The notes: generated by a model not told the origin, from the letters alone. A stretch of 10,081 nucleotides of DNA from Bacteroidales bacterium (GCA_025350385.1 JANXXZ010000506.1:1-10081); one strand, 5' to 3'. Positions 1 to 6,707 are shown, counted from the stretch's first letter. Translations and numbers: made by a program.

Positions 1-155
1 TGGTGCTCATTACCTTAGGTTCAATATTTCTTGCCGACAGGTTTATCCCCCATATTAATTTCGGTGACCTCTGGCCAATAATTCTTGTAGTAATCGGTGC
101 AGTGCTGATTGTGACCAATTATGCTGATCGCGGATCCAAAAAGAACGATCTTTAA
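1..155 (+). CDS. Small membrane protein, 3' end only (LiaI/LiaF-type transmembrane module)
   Basis: The reading frame is open from the left edge (first full codon at base 3) to a TAA at 153-155, giving about 50 residues. The visible part is hydrophobic: one segment ends at a short polar turn (LADRFIPHINFGD), and a second begins LWPIILVVIGAVLIV. A short charged tail (ADRGSKKNDL) follows. The pattern of a paired helix with an LWPxIL motif is that of the LiaI/LiaF-like transmembrane domain (DUF5668), and the same motif recurs in the next gene. The start and any N-terminal domain lie outside the window, so I cannot tell whether this is a stand-alone two-helix protein or the end of a larger one such as a PspC-domain protein. 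Its function is unknown; an envelope-stress role is only suggested by the family. Confidence 0.72.
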   Translation, partial: VLITLGSIFLADRFIPHINFGDLWPIILVVIGAVLIVTNYADRGSKKNDL

Positions 156-161
156 CAGAAC

Positions 162-210
162 ATCCCTGCCTCCCGCATGATATCCATGATCCGGAGGCCA
201 GGATTATTTT
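162..210 (+). terminator. Stem-loop with T-rich tail, candidate terminator
   Basis: Arms at 162-173 and 193-204 pair at 10 of 12 positions; the perfect GCCTCC/GGAGGC part closes a 19-base loop. The stem is followed directly by TATTTT. It starts 7 bases after the stop of the upstream membrane gene. This fits a Rho-independent terminator or a processing/attenuation hairpin, so the LiaF-like gene downstream may be a separate transcription unit. The T tract is short and interrupted, which lowers confidence. Confidence 0.42.
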
Positions 211-219
211 CAATTGAAA
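208..219. promoter_or_regulatory. 12-bp perfect palindrome upstream of LiaF-like gene
   Basis: TTTCAATTGAAA is its own reverse complement and sits 37 bases before the LiaF-like start codon, just after the hairpin. It could be a regulator site. A perfect 12-mer palindrome is expected by chance about two or three times per 10 kb, so position is its only support. Confidence 0.18.
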
Positions 220-256
220 CCAACTCAATTACTACAAACAATTAACCCGAAACAAA

Positions 257-1174
257 ATGAGCTACCGTAAAATATTCTGGGGCGTCCTTCTGGTACTGAT
301 CGGCGTTCTGTTCATCCTTAAAAATACAGGTGTACTGTTCTTTAACTGGCACACTATCTGGAACCTGTGGCCGGTAATCCTGATCCTGTGGGGAATTTCG
401 CTGATCCCGGTGAAAGACTGGATCAAAGCAGTCCTTTCGATTGCAACCGTCATAATCACATTCTGCGTGGTTCAGAAATATGGTAACAATGACAACTGGA
501 ACTGGCATTTCAACTACAATGACGATAAGGATAACACCGAGATGAATAACAATGAACCTATTACCCAAAACCTTTCGGAGGACATGGACTCATTGGTGAA
601 ATATGCTACCCTCAATCTGAATATTGGGGTAGGAGATTTTAGAATCAAAGATACTACCGATAAACTTATCATACTGGATCGTACCGGCTCACAGGGTCGC
701 TATTCAATGACTTCCGAAGACGTTGACAGCACTCGCAGGATCAAACTTTCGCTGGATAAAGCAGAATTCAGGGGAGAGGTAAAGAATAACGTTGAAATGA
801 AGTTAAATGCATACCCTATTTGGGATATTGAACTGAATGTGGGTGCTGCACAGGTTAATTTTGACCTGAGTCTTTTCAAAACACGAAAAGTAAACATACA
901 GGGAGGAGCTTCGGATGTGGAGGTAAAACTCGGCTCGCTCTATCCTGAATCAAATGTGGACATTGAAGCGGGGGCAGCCTCAATTACTGTTAAGATTCCA
1001 AAAGAAGCCGGTTGCGAAATCACTACAAATACATTCCTTGCCAGTAAGAATTTTAATGGGTTTAATAAGGTTGACAGCCATCATTATCAAACCTCTGGAT
1101 TTGTTACAGCAGCTAAAAAAATACACATTAATATGCAGGCCGGTATGGCAAGCATTGATGTGATCCGTTACTAA
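257..1174 (+). CDS. LiaF-like membrane protein with beta-rich C-terminal domain
   Basis: This 305-residue protein opens with three closely spaced hydrophobic segments (about 7-26, 35-51 and 56-73). They include NLWPVILILWGISLI, the signature of the LiaI/LiaF transmembrane module. A polar linker very rich in Asn, Asp and Trp follows (about 75-100). The rest (about 115-305) alternates short beta strands and glycine turns, ending GMASIDVIRY, as in the LiaF C-terminal / DUF4097-like domains. In Firmicutes LiaF restrains the LiaRS two-component system under cell-wall stress. No kinase or regulator is visible here, so that role cannot be transferred. It most likely sits in the inner membrane, but the side facing the beta domain is not clear. 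The start is the first in-frame ATG and places the hydrophobic helix at the N-terminus. It converges on the hydrolase gene with only 22 bases between the two stop codons. No promoter was recognised. Confidence 0.85.
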   Translation: MSYRKIFWGVLLVLIGVLFILKNTGVLFFNWHTIWNLWPVILILWGISLIPVKDWIKAVLSIATVIITFCVVQKYGNNDNWNWHFNYNDDKDNTEMNNNEPITQNLSEDMDSLVKYATLNLNIGVGDFRIKDTTDKLIILDRTGSQGRYSMTSEDVDSTRRIKLSLDKAEFRGEVKNNVEMKLNAYPIWDIELNVGAAQVNFDLSLFKTRKVNIQGGASDVEVKLGSLYPESNVDIEAGAASITVKIPKEAGCEITTNTFLASKNFNGFNKVDSHHYQTSGFVTAAKKIHINMQAGMASIDVIRY

Positions 1175-1196
1175 TAATCCGTTTGAATACAGCTTT

Positions 1197-1991
1197 CTAA
1201 GAAGCGGGATTGTTCACGCATTCCCTTCCCAGAAAGATACTTAACAAATAACAAAGCTCTTCCGGGGCATCTGCATGAACCCAATGCGATGCCCCGGAAA
1301 TTGTTTTCATAACCGCATCAGGAAACATACGTTGAATAAACCCCATATCTTCGTCGGCTACATAATCTGATTTTCCGCCCCATATAAATAAAGTCGGACC
1401 GGCATAGCTGGCATTATTCCTGATCCCATCGAAAAGCTGGTCAAGACTGTTGTTAATTGCTTCAAGGTTAAGCCGCCAGGCCAGCTGACCGGGCATTTTA
1501 TAATAAAGATTTTTCAGAATAAACATGCGTATGCGGGGGTCAGCAACACGCAATTCAAGCATGTTCTCAATTTCAGTGCGTGAAGGTAAAGCTTCGAGGT
1601 TGATTGAAAGCATCCGGGTTATAACCTGGGTGTGAATATTTCGCTCAGGGTATTTCCGTGGGCTGATATCAATAATCACCAGCTTTTCAACCATCTCAGG
1701 GTGCTCCAGGGCGAACGTCATGGCAACTTTCCCTCCCATGGAATGCCCGATAAGAATGGTTTTTTCAATCTGCTGTTGCTCCATGAATTCAAGCAAGTCA
1801 TCGGCCAGGGCAGGGTATGTGTGAACTGCAGCATGGGGCGATTGCCCATGGTTGCGCTGATCGGGGACATATACCGAGAATTGATCGGCAATACGTCGTG
1901 CAACTGTCACCCAGTTATCACTCTGACCGAATAAGCCATGAAGAATGATCACAGGCATTCCTTCTCCAAAATGACGGTAAAAGAGTTTCAT
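1197..1991 (-). CDS. Alpha/beta-fold hydrolase (YbfF/ABHD11-like esterase)
   Basis: A complete 264-residue single-domain alpha/beta hydrolase. The motifs appear in order: HGLFG at 18-22 (oxyanion region), DQRNHGQS at 44-51, the nucleophile elbow GHSMGG at 82-87 with Ser84, DISP with Asp108, GGKSD at 205-209, and SGASHWVH with His236 as the catalytic base. The DQRNHG and DISP motifs and the spacing Ser84-Asp108-Ser208-His236 closely match what I recall of the E. coli esterase YbfF. There is no signal peptide, so it is cytoplasmic. It probably hydrolyses short-chain acyl esters or thioesters; the natural substrate is unknown for the group. It is the last gene of a minus-strand run after the MORN-repeat gene (50-base gap), with no obvious promoter in that gap, so read-through from the pdxJ promoter is plausible. 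Specific substrate naming is not supported. Confidence 0.92.
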   Translation of the reverse strand: MKLFYRHFGEGMPVIILHGLFGQSDNWVTVARRIADQFSVYVPDQRNHGQSPHAAVHTYPALADDLLEFMEQQQIEKTILIGHSMGGKVAMTFALEHPEMVEKLVIIDISPRKYPERNIHTQVITRMLSINLEALPSRTEIENMLELRVADPRIRMFILKNLYYKMPGQLAWRLNLEAINNSLDQLFDGIRNNASYAGPTLFIWGGKSDYVADEDMGFIQRMFPDAVMKTISGASHWVHADAPEELCYLLSIFLGRECVNNPAS

Positions 1992-2041
1992 ATTATAAAG
2001 TCAAATATCTTCTGAGATCACACTGAGAATCAAAGCAAATG

Positions 2042-2629
2042 TCAATCAAATGTTTTTTCTGAAACCGGATCCCCTTCTTTATAAATTACTTCCCTGGTCA
2101 TTTTTCCGTTTTCATCCCAAAATGTCCATTTGCCGTCTTCAAATCCTTCCTTATAAATTCCTTCCTTCATTTTTTGCCCATTTGCGTACCAGAATGTCCA
2201 GGTTCCTTTTTCGCGGCAATTATCATATATGCCTTCATTCTCTTTATGGCCATTCTCATACCAGTGTGTGGATGTTCCGTTCATCATTCCGCCCGTATAA
2301 ATTTTATCAAGCTCCAGTTGCCCGTTAGGGTACCATTGACGGTATGGACCATTAAATTCACCGTCAACGAAAGTTATCTCCATAATTTTACCCCCGGCAT
2401 TGTCCCATGAAGTTTCAACTCCGTTAAGTTTACCATTTTTGTAGTTTGATTTTAGCTGCTTCTTTCCATCACTGAGCCAGCGAACCGCAGTCCCGGTAAA
2501 AGGAACCTTTTCGCCCGAAACATAAGTCAGTCCTGCATGTTCTGTAAGTTTTGCAGCATCAGTAACCTGCTGGGCCATCAGGAATGGTGCAGAAAGCAGG
2601 AATCCGATAAGGATAAAAAACCTGGTCAT
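2042..2629 (-). CDS. Secreted protein of six MORN-type repeats (YwqK-like)
   Basis: The 195-residue product starts with a signal peptide (hydrophobic 4-18, likely cleaved after Ala19 at LMA-QQ). There is no lipobox cysteine, so it is probably periplasmic or exported rather than a lipoprotein. From residue 46 the protein is six tandem 24-residue repeats beginning with Gly at 46, 70, 94, 118, 142 and 166, with no insertions or deletions. The repeat pattern is G-x-x-x-x-W-Y-x-N-G-Q/K, then about five residues to I-Y and a short Gly turn. This is the MORN_2 variant repeat, often labelled YwqK-family antitoxin in databases. Such repeats form a beta-hairpin solenoid and are thought to mediate binding. 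No toxin-like partner is adjacent, so an antitoxin role is not supported. The start lies 5 bases after the pdxJ stop, so the two are almost certainly co-transcribed. The molecular function is unknown. Confidence 0.88.
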   Translation of the reverse strand: MTRFFILIGFLLSAPFLMAQQVTDAAKLTEHAGLTYVSGEKVPFTGTAVRWLSDGKKQLKSNYKNGKLNGVETSWDNAGGKIMEITFVDGEFNGPYRQWYPNGQLELDKIYTGGMMNGTSTHWYENGHKENEGIYDNCREKGTWTFWYANGQKMKEGIYKEGFEDGKWTFWDENGKMTREVIYKEGDPVSEKTFD

Positions 2630-2634
2630 TTTTC

Positions 2635-3348
2635 TTATTTTAATTGTTGAAGGTATAATTTGATCGTTTTTTCGAGCCCGAAATACAAGGCATCACTCAC
2701 CAGGGCATGACCAATGGATACTTCCAGTAATCCGGGAATGCTCCTTGAAAAATACCAGAGGTTATTCAGGTCGAGATCGTGACCGGCATTTATACCAAGT
2801 CCCACTTCGATGGCAGCATTGGCGGCATCAAGGTAGGGAGCAATGGCAGTTTCGCGGTCGGTCGGATACATGCGGGCATAAGCTTCAGTGTAAAGTTCAA
2901 CGCGATCGGCGCCGGTCAGGGCGGCATGGATAATCATTTCGGGAACTGGATCAACAAAAATAGATGTCCTGATCCCGTTCCGCTTAAAACGGGTGATAAC
3001 TTCTTTCAGGAAATCCTTGTTGGCAATAGTATCCCAGCCGGCGTTGGATGTAAGGACATCGTGCGAATCGGGAACCAGCGTAACCTGCTGAGGCTTGATT
3101 CTCAATACCATTTCGATGAATTGAGGGATCGGATTTCCTTCGATATTGAACTCAGTACGGATAAGCGGCCTGATCTCATAGACATCGCTATAGCGGACAT
3201 GGCGCTCGTCGGGGCGGGGATGCACCGTTATGCCCTGGGCACCGAACAGCTCACAATCAATGGCTGCTTTCAGTACATCGGGCATATTGCCGCCCCGGGC
3301 ATTTCGGATGGTAGCAATTTTGTTGATATTTACGCTTAACTTTGTCAT
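2635..3348 (-). CDS. pdxJ: Pyridoxine 5'-phosphate synthase PdxJ
   Basis: PdxJ is the cytoplasmic enzyme of the DXP-dependent vitamin B6 pathway. It condenses 1-deoxy-D-xylulose 5-phosphate with 3-amino-1-hydroxyacetone 1-phosphate to give pyridoxine 5'-phosphate. The 237-residue product has the family length. Visible signatures are SVNINKIATIRNARGG (5-20), GITVHPRPDERHV (39-51; His43, Arg45, His50), FNIEGNP (67-73; Glu70 matches the catalytic Glu72 of E. coli), VTLVPDS (89-95), GADRVELYTEAYA (146-158), INAGHDLDL (186-194; His190 matches His193) and SIGHALV (211-217). All key residues are present. It leads a minus-strand run with the MORN-repeat gene 5 bases downstream. A TAGTTTTG element just upstream may be its promoter. 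It is divergent from the CBS-ACT gene across 138 bases. Confidence 0.97.
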   Translation of the reverse strand: MTKLSVNINKIATIRNARGGNMPDVLKAAIDCELFGAQGITVHPRPDERHVRYSDVYEIRPLIRTEFNIEGNPIPQFIEMVLRIKPQQVTLVPDSHDVLTSNAGWDTIANKDFLKEVITRFKRNGIRTSIFVDPVPEMIIHAALTGADRVELYTEAYARMYPTDRETAIAPYLDAANAAIEVGLGINAGHDLDLNNLWYFSRSIPGLLEVSIGHALVSDALYFGLEKTIKLYLQQLK

Positions 3349-3373
3349 TGTATTTGTTTGAGAAAAGATACGG

Positions 3374-3381
3374 CAAAACTA
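3374..3381 (-). promoter_or_regulatory. Candidate Bacteroidota -7 element for pdxJ
   Basis: Read on the minus strand this is TAGTTTTG followed by CCGTATC, matching the Bacteroidota -7 consensus TAnnTTTG. It ends 25 bases before the pdxJ start codon, which would leave a leader of about 20 bases. I found no good TTG at the -33 position, so this is a partial match. It would drive pdxJ, the MORN-repeat gene and perhaps the hydrolase. Confidence 0.42.
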
Positions 3382-3425
3382 CAAAACAGAGTGATTGTTC
3401 TGATAATTATTACTGCTGTTATTGC

Positions 3426-3440
3426 GTTCGCCTGGTGAAC
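3426..3440. repeat. Imperfect inverted repeat, distal dyad upstream of CBS-ACT gene
   Basis: GTTCGCC, T, GGTGAAC: seven-base arms with six matches around a single central base. The one mismatch would be a G-U wobble if transcribed. It lies 46 bases before the CBS-ACT start codon in the divergent region and could be an operator or part of a leader hairpin. It is short enough to occur by chance; see the finding on the paired dyads. Confidence 0.28.
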
Positions 3441-3453
3441 AAATGGAGTTTAG

Positions 3454-3467
3454 CCCTGTTAACGGGG
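3454..3467. repeat. Imperfect inverted repeat, proximal dyad upstream of CBS-ACT gene
   Basis: CCCTGTTAACGGGG: seven-base arms meeting at a GTTAAC centre with one mismatch, again a G-U wobble in RNA. As RNA it would form a five-pair GC-rich stem with a UUAA loop, ending 19 bases before the CBS-ACT start codon. It may be an operator or a translation-affecting hairpin. No function is proven. Confidence 0.3.
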
Positions 3468-3486
3468 AATATTAAACCTTTTCACG

Positions 3487-4149
3487 ATGATAGCCAAAGA
3501 CTTGATTACCCGGGATGTGCTTCCGCTCTCTCCTTCCGATACCGGGCTTACAGCCCTGCACTGGTTCGACGAGTTTAAGGTTTCGCACCTTCCCATTGTA
3601 AACGGGACTGAATTAATCGGGATTATCACCGAAACCGATATATACACTGCGAATAGTTTTGAGGAAACAATAGCTAATCACAGTCTTACACCAATAAATA
3701 TTTCAGTAATACAAACCCAGCATGTATATGCGGTTATACGGTTGTTTGCCGAATACAAGCTTACTCTTCTGCCGGTTGTGGATGAAAACAATAATTACCT
3801 TGGAGTTATTACCATGCCGGGACTCATCGAAAACCTGGCGTCTATCACCTCTGTTGATAACCCCGGGGGAATCATCGTGCTGGAAATGAATGTAAATGAT
3901 TTCTCCCTAACCGAAATAGCACAGATTATTGAATCAAATGATGCCCGACTGCTCAGCCTTTATATGACCTCGCAGCCCGATTCCATAAAGAGTGAACTTA
4001 CCCTGAAGATCAACAAGATGGATATCCAGCCAATTTTACAGACATTTCTGCGCTATGACTATACGATAAAGGCATCCTTCTTTGAAAGCGATTATACGGA
4101 TGATCTTCGCGACAGGTATAATATGCTGATGAATTATCTTAATATCTGA
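3487..4149 (+). CDS. CBS-CBS-ACT domain protein (AcuB-like architecture)
   Basis: A 220-residue soluble protein. CBS domain 1 spans about 1-60 (SHLPIV at 33-38, GIITETDI at 45-52). CBS domain 2 spans about 68-120 (LLPVV at 94-98, YLGVIT at 104-109). The C-terminal part (127 to about 200) has the beta-alpha-beta-beta-alpha-beta pattern of an ACT domain, starting GGIIVLEMN. Paired CBS domains usually bind adenine nucleotides, and ACT domains bind amino acids or other small ligands, so this is probably a cytoplasmic ligand sensor with no catalytic domain of its own. The layout matches AcuB-like proteins, but acetoin genes are absent, so that name should not be transferred. It is first in a run with the Omp85-like gene (10-base gap) and NAD kinase. 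The ATG at 3487 fits the usual family start, just before the first CBS strand. No clear promoter was found; two dyads lie upstream. Confidence 0.9.
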   Translation: MIAKDLITRDVLPLSPSDTGLTALHWFDEFKVSHLPIVNGTELIGIITETDIYTANSFEETIANHSLTPINISVIQTQHVYAVIRLFAEYKLTLLPVVDENNNYLGVITMPGLIENLASITSVDNPGGIIVLEMNVNDFSLTEIAQIIESNDARLLSLYMTSQPDSIKSELTLKINKMDIQPILQTFLRYDYTIKASFFESDYTDDLRDRYNMLMNYLNI

Positions 4150-4159
4150 TATCCGGTTA

Positions 4160-5611
4160 ATGCAGCTGAACCGACACTATTTAACGAATCATTGGCCGGT
4201 TTGCAGCAGCCTCATTATCCTTTTGTTTTTTGTGGTACAGGCCGCCAGTGCTCAGGACCATTCCCATACTATAGCAGGGAAGTGCGTTGTGAATAGGATA
4301 GACCTTTCAGGAAATTCAATTACCAAACCGTTTATCATTTACCGTGAACTGGTCTTTGCCCGGGGCGATACCATTTCTGTTGAAGGACTGCCAGCTATGC
4401 TGGAGCAGTCGAGACAAAACCTCCTGAATACAGCTCTCTTTAATTTTGTAACTATTGATACCCATCGGAACCAGCTTAGTTTGGCCGAAATAGATATCCG
4501 GATCAATGTAATTGAACGCTGGTACGTCTGGCCATCACCCATCCTTGAAATTACAGACCGTAATTTTAACATATGGTGGGCTTCACGCGATTTTACCAGG
4601 ATTAACTATGGTTTCAGCACTATCTGGAGCAATTTCCGGGGACGCATGGAGAGCCTGGACCTCATGCTGCGTTTTGGTAAAAATCACGAATACAGCCTGT
4701 TGTATGATATTCCTTACCTGGACAAAAAAAAACATTTCGGAGCCGGTATTGAAGCGGGTACGATCCGGAACCGGGAGGTTGGTTTTATTACACAACAGGA
4801 TAAACTGGTGTTCCTTTTTGATAAGGAGTATCTGGTAAAACAACAGTTTACAGCTGTTCATATTTCGTATCGTCCACGAATTCATACTACGCACCTGGCA
4901 GATTTCAGGTTACAATCCATCCGTTTCAGCGATTCGCTCCAGCGCTCAAATCCCGGTTATTCGTATGAGAACAACAGTGAACTTAGGTTTATGAGTTTAT
5001 ACTACAAAATAAAGGTTGATTTCCGCGATGCGAAATATTATCCCCTTTCGGGTTGGTACACCGACCTCGAAGTTTATAAAGCAGGCCTTGGATTTCAGTT
5101 CGAAGGACCTGTAAATGTTCTGTGGGTCAAGTCTACCTCCCGTGTTTATATACCGATCGCAAAACGATTTTATTTTGGGGGTGGATTCATTGCAAAAGTA
5201 TCATCACCGTTTTATCAGCCCTATTTCCTTGAGCAAGGGCTGGGATACGACCGCGATTATGTGAGGGGTTACGAATATTACGTGATTGACGGGGAACATT
5301 ATTTGCTGGCAAGGACAACAGTTAAGTACGCACTGATTCCTGAATTTGCGGCTAATATCGGGTTTATCCCGACCCCGAAATTCAGCCGCATACATTTTGC
5401 TTCGTATATCACGCTTTTTTCGGATGCCGGATATGTATGGAACAAACACGGATACAATCCGGCATTGAACAAGTTGCCTGAATCAATCCTTTTGGGTGCC
5501 GGTTTAGGGATGGATCTTGTTACCTATTATGATAAGGTAATGCGCATTGAATACACATTGAATAAAAAGAGCGAAAGTGGTATCTTTATCCACTTTATTG
5601 CCGGAATATGA
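4160..5611 (+). CDS. Omp85-superfamily outer-membrane protein with one POTRA domain
   Basis: The 483-residue product has a signal peptide with a long n-region (hydrophobic 14-28, likely cleavage after Ala31 in AASA-QD). One POTRA-like domain follows at about 43-118: VNRIDLSGN, a helix pair with LLNTALFNFVTI, and a closing strand INVIERWYVWP. The remainder, about 125-483, is a series of amphipathic beta strands. The Omp85 loop-6 motif is present as VRGY at 368-371. This suggests a 16-strand Omp85/BamA-TamA type barrel with a single POTRA, unlike BamA, which has five. The last residues (GIFIHFIAGI) end in Ile rather than the usual aromatic. Its substrate is unknown; possible roles are assembly, secretion or transport of an outer-membrane or surface component. 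It overlaps nadK by ATGA, implying translational coupling. No Shine-Dalgarno is seen. I am confident of the superfamily but not of the function. Confidence 0.87.
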   Translation: MQLNRHYLTNHWPVCSSLIILLFFVVQAASAQDHSHTIAGKCVVNRIDLSGNSITKPFIIYRELVFARGDTISVEGLPAMLEQSRQNLLNTALFNFVTIDTHRNQLSLAEIDIRINVIERWYVWPSPILEITDRNFNIWWASRDFTRINYGFSTIWSNFRGRMESLDLMLRFGKNHEYSLLYDIPYLDKKKHFGAGIEAGTIRNREVGFITQQDKLVFLFDKEYLVKQQFTAVHISYRPRIHTTHLADFRLQSIRFSDSLQRSNPGYSYENNSELRFMSLYYKIKVDFRDAKYYPLSGWYTDLEVYKAGLGFQFEGPVNVLWVKSTSRVYIPIAKRFYFGGGFIAKVSSPFYQPYFLEQGLGYDRDYVRGYEYYVIDGEHYLLARTTVKYALIPEFAANIGFIPTPKFSRIHFASYITLFSDAGYVWNKHGYNPALNKLPESILLGAGLGMDLVTYYDKVMRIEYTLNKKSESGIFIHFIAGI

Positions 5612-6507
5612 ACCTCAATTTCAATAATGTGACTATAGCACTCTTCGGTAAAGCCTTTAATCCTGAAAACCTGGAATATTTCCGATTCCTCATCAACAGG
5701 CTTGAGGATTCAGGTTGTCAGTTGATTATCTGGAAACCGTTTCATGAGTCCATTAACAGGGAAATATCCTTTCGTAAAAAAGTGAGCACCTTCACCCGGC
5801 ACGATCAGCTTAATAGAGATGTTGATTATTTGATTTCGGTGGGAGGTGACGGTACCATGCTTGAGGCAGTGCAGCTGGTCCGTAATTCCGGTATACCGAT
5901 TGCCGGGATAAACCTCGGCAGAATGGGTTTTTTGTCAAGTATTCCAAGAAATGAAATAATCCCCGCCATCTCGGATATCATGGAGGGCCGTTTCCGGATT
6001 GAAAAGCGTTCGCTCATAAGCATTGAATCACCTTCCGGGCTTTTCGGTGAACTTGGTTTCGCCCTCAATGAACTTTCAATTAATAAAAAAGATACTTCAT
6101 CGATGGTAATTGTCCAGGTATGGATTGACGATCATTTCCTGAATTCATACTGGGCTGACGGGTTGATTATAGCTACCCCCACAGGGTCAACAGCATACTC
6201 ATTGAGTTGTAACGGGCCGATTATAGCTCCTGATTCCCATAACTTCGTGATTACTCCTATATCGCCGCATAACCTGACCATACGGCCTGTTGTTATACCC
6301 GACAGCAGCAGGATACGCATCAAAGTGGATGGCCGCGACCAACATGCTCTGGTAAGCCTCGATTCACGCACAGCCATCATCACACATGATACGGAACTCC
6401 TGGTACGAAAGGCAGATTTTGAAGTGAACCTGTTACAGCGAAATAATGAGAATTTTTTTTCAACGATCCGTACCAAACTGAACTGGGGTATGGATATCCG
6501 CAATTAA
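5608..6507 (+). CDS. nadK: NAD kinase
   Basis: This cytoplasmic enzyme phosphorylates NAD to NADP, the only known route to NADP. The 299-residue product is family length. It shows GGDGT at 79-83 (the catalytic Asp and phosphate-binding motif), INLGRMGFLS about 25 residues on, the NE pair at 154-155 (NAD ribose/adenine contact), and the strongly conserved TPTGSTAYSLS segment from residue 190 with GPII just after it. The C-terminal part has the beta-rich fold expected (HNLTIRPVVIP and the VDGRD segment). No key residue is missing. Its ATG overlaps the stop of the upstream Omp85-family gene (ATGA), so it is probably translated by re-initiation from that message. No promoter of its own is visible. 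The following 216 bases separate it from the DUF6089 gene. Confidence 0.97.
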   Translation: MNLNFNNVTIALFGKAFNPENLEYFRFLINRLEDSGCQLIIWKPFHESINREISFRKKVSTFTRHDQLNRDVDYLISVGGDGTMLEAVQLVRNSGIPIAGINLGRMGFLSSIPRNEIIPAISDIMEGRFRIEKRSLISIESPSGLFGELGFALNELSINKKDTSSMVIVQVWIDDHFLNSYWADGLIIATPTGSTAYSLSCNGPIIAPDSHNFVITPISPHNLTIRPVVIPDSSRIRIKVDGRDQHALVSLDSRTAIITHDTELLVRKADFEVNLLQRNNENFFSTIRTKLNWGMDIRN

Positions 6508-6657
6508 TTCCTGCAATGATCTGTTAACCTTTCTCACCCTATCATCCAGGGAGGGCTGAGCCGATCTGTTTTCCTGCTATTTCCGATTGCCTTTTCCTTA
6601 TTTTTTACAATAAATAAGTGAAGTTTCAGTTTATTTGAATAGGTTCATCCGAAAAGG

Positions 6658-6670
6658 ATTAAGCCTTAAT
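6658..6670. promoter_or_regulatory. Inverted repeat just upstream of the DUF6089 promoter
   Basis: ATTAAG, C, CTTAAT: perfect six-base arms around one base, ending 9 bases before the -33 TTG. The position suits an activator or repressor site for the DUF6089-uppS-bamA run. Such a short palindrome is expected a few times per 10 kb by chance. Confidence 0.25.
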
Positions 6671-6679
6671 GAGCCATAA

Positions 6680-6707
6680 TTGCGTTTCAATTAAAATCAT
6701 ACCTTTG
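6680..6707 (+). promoter_or_regulatory. Bacteroidota-type promoter for the DUF6089 gene
   Basis: TTG at 6680-6682, a 17-base spacer, then TACCTTTG at 6700-6707. This is a full match to the phylum's TTG-N17-23-TAnnTTTG promoter, with the common TTTGC continuation. Transcription should begin around 6712-6714. That is downstream of the ATG at 6709 but upstream of the ATG at 6724, so it helps set the true start. It may also serve uppS and bamA by read-through. Confidence 0.62.

Noticed and set aside
242..568. Open frame of 108 codons on the minus strand opposite the LiaF-like gene
   Set aside because: A shadow of the real coding frame; its hydrophobic Val/Ile runs come from the complement of transmembrane codons.
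1192..1205. Short hairpin between the two convergent stop codons (GCTT/AAGC)
   Set aside because: Only four or five pairs and no T tract; too weak to call a bidirectional terminator.
2042..2629. Toxin-antitoxin module based on the YwqK-like repeat protein
   Set aside because: The protein has a signal peptide and its neighbours are pdxJ and a normal esterase; no toxin candidate is adjacent.
2779..3339. Open frame of 186 codons on the plus strand opposite pdxJ
   Set aside because: It lies wholly within pdxJ, which has all its family motifs; the antisense product shows no recognisable domain or plausible start context.
3487..4149. Acetoin utilisation protein AcuB
   Set aside because: The CBS-CBS-ACT architecture is shared, but no acetoin genes are nearby and the architecture is not specific to that pathway.
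6518..6570. Direct repeat of GATCTGTT
   Set aside because: Only eight bases, two copies, and unrelated flanks; expected by chance.
6612..6636. AT-rich imperfect inverted repeat after nadK
   Set aside because: It needs a bulge and a mismatch and consists of A and T runs, which arise often by chance in this AT-rich spacer.
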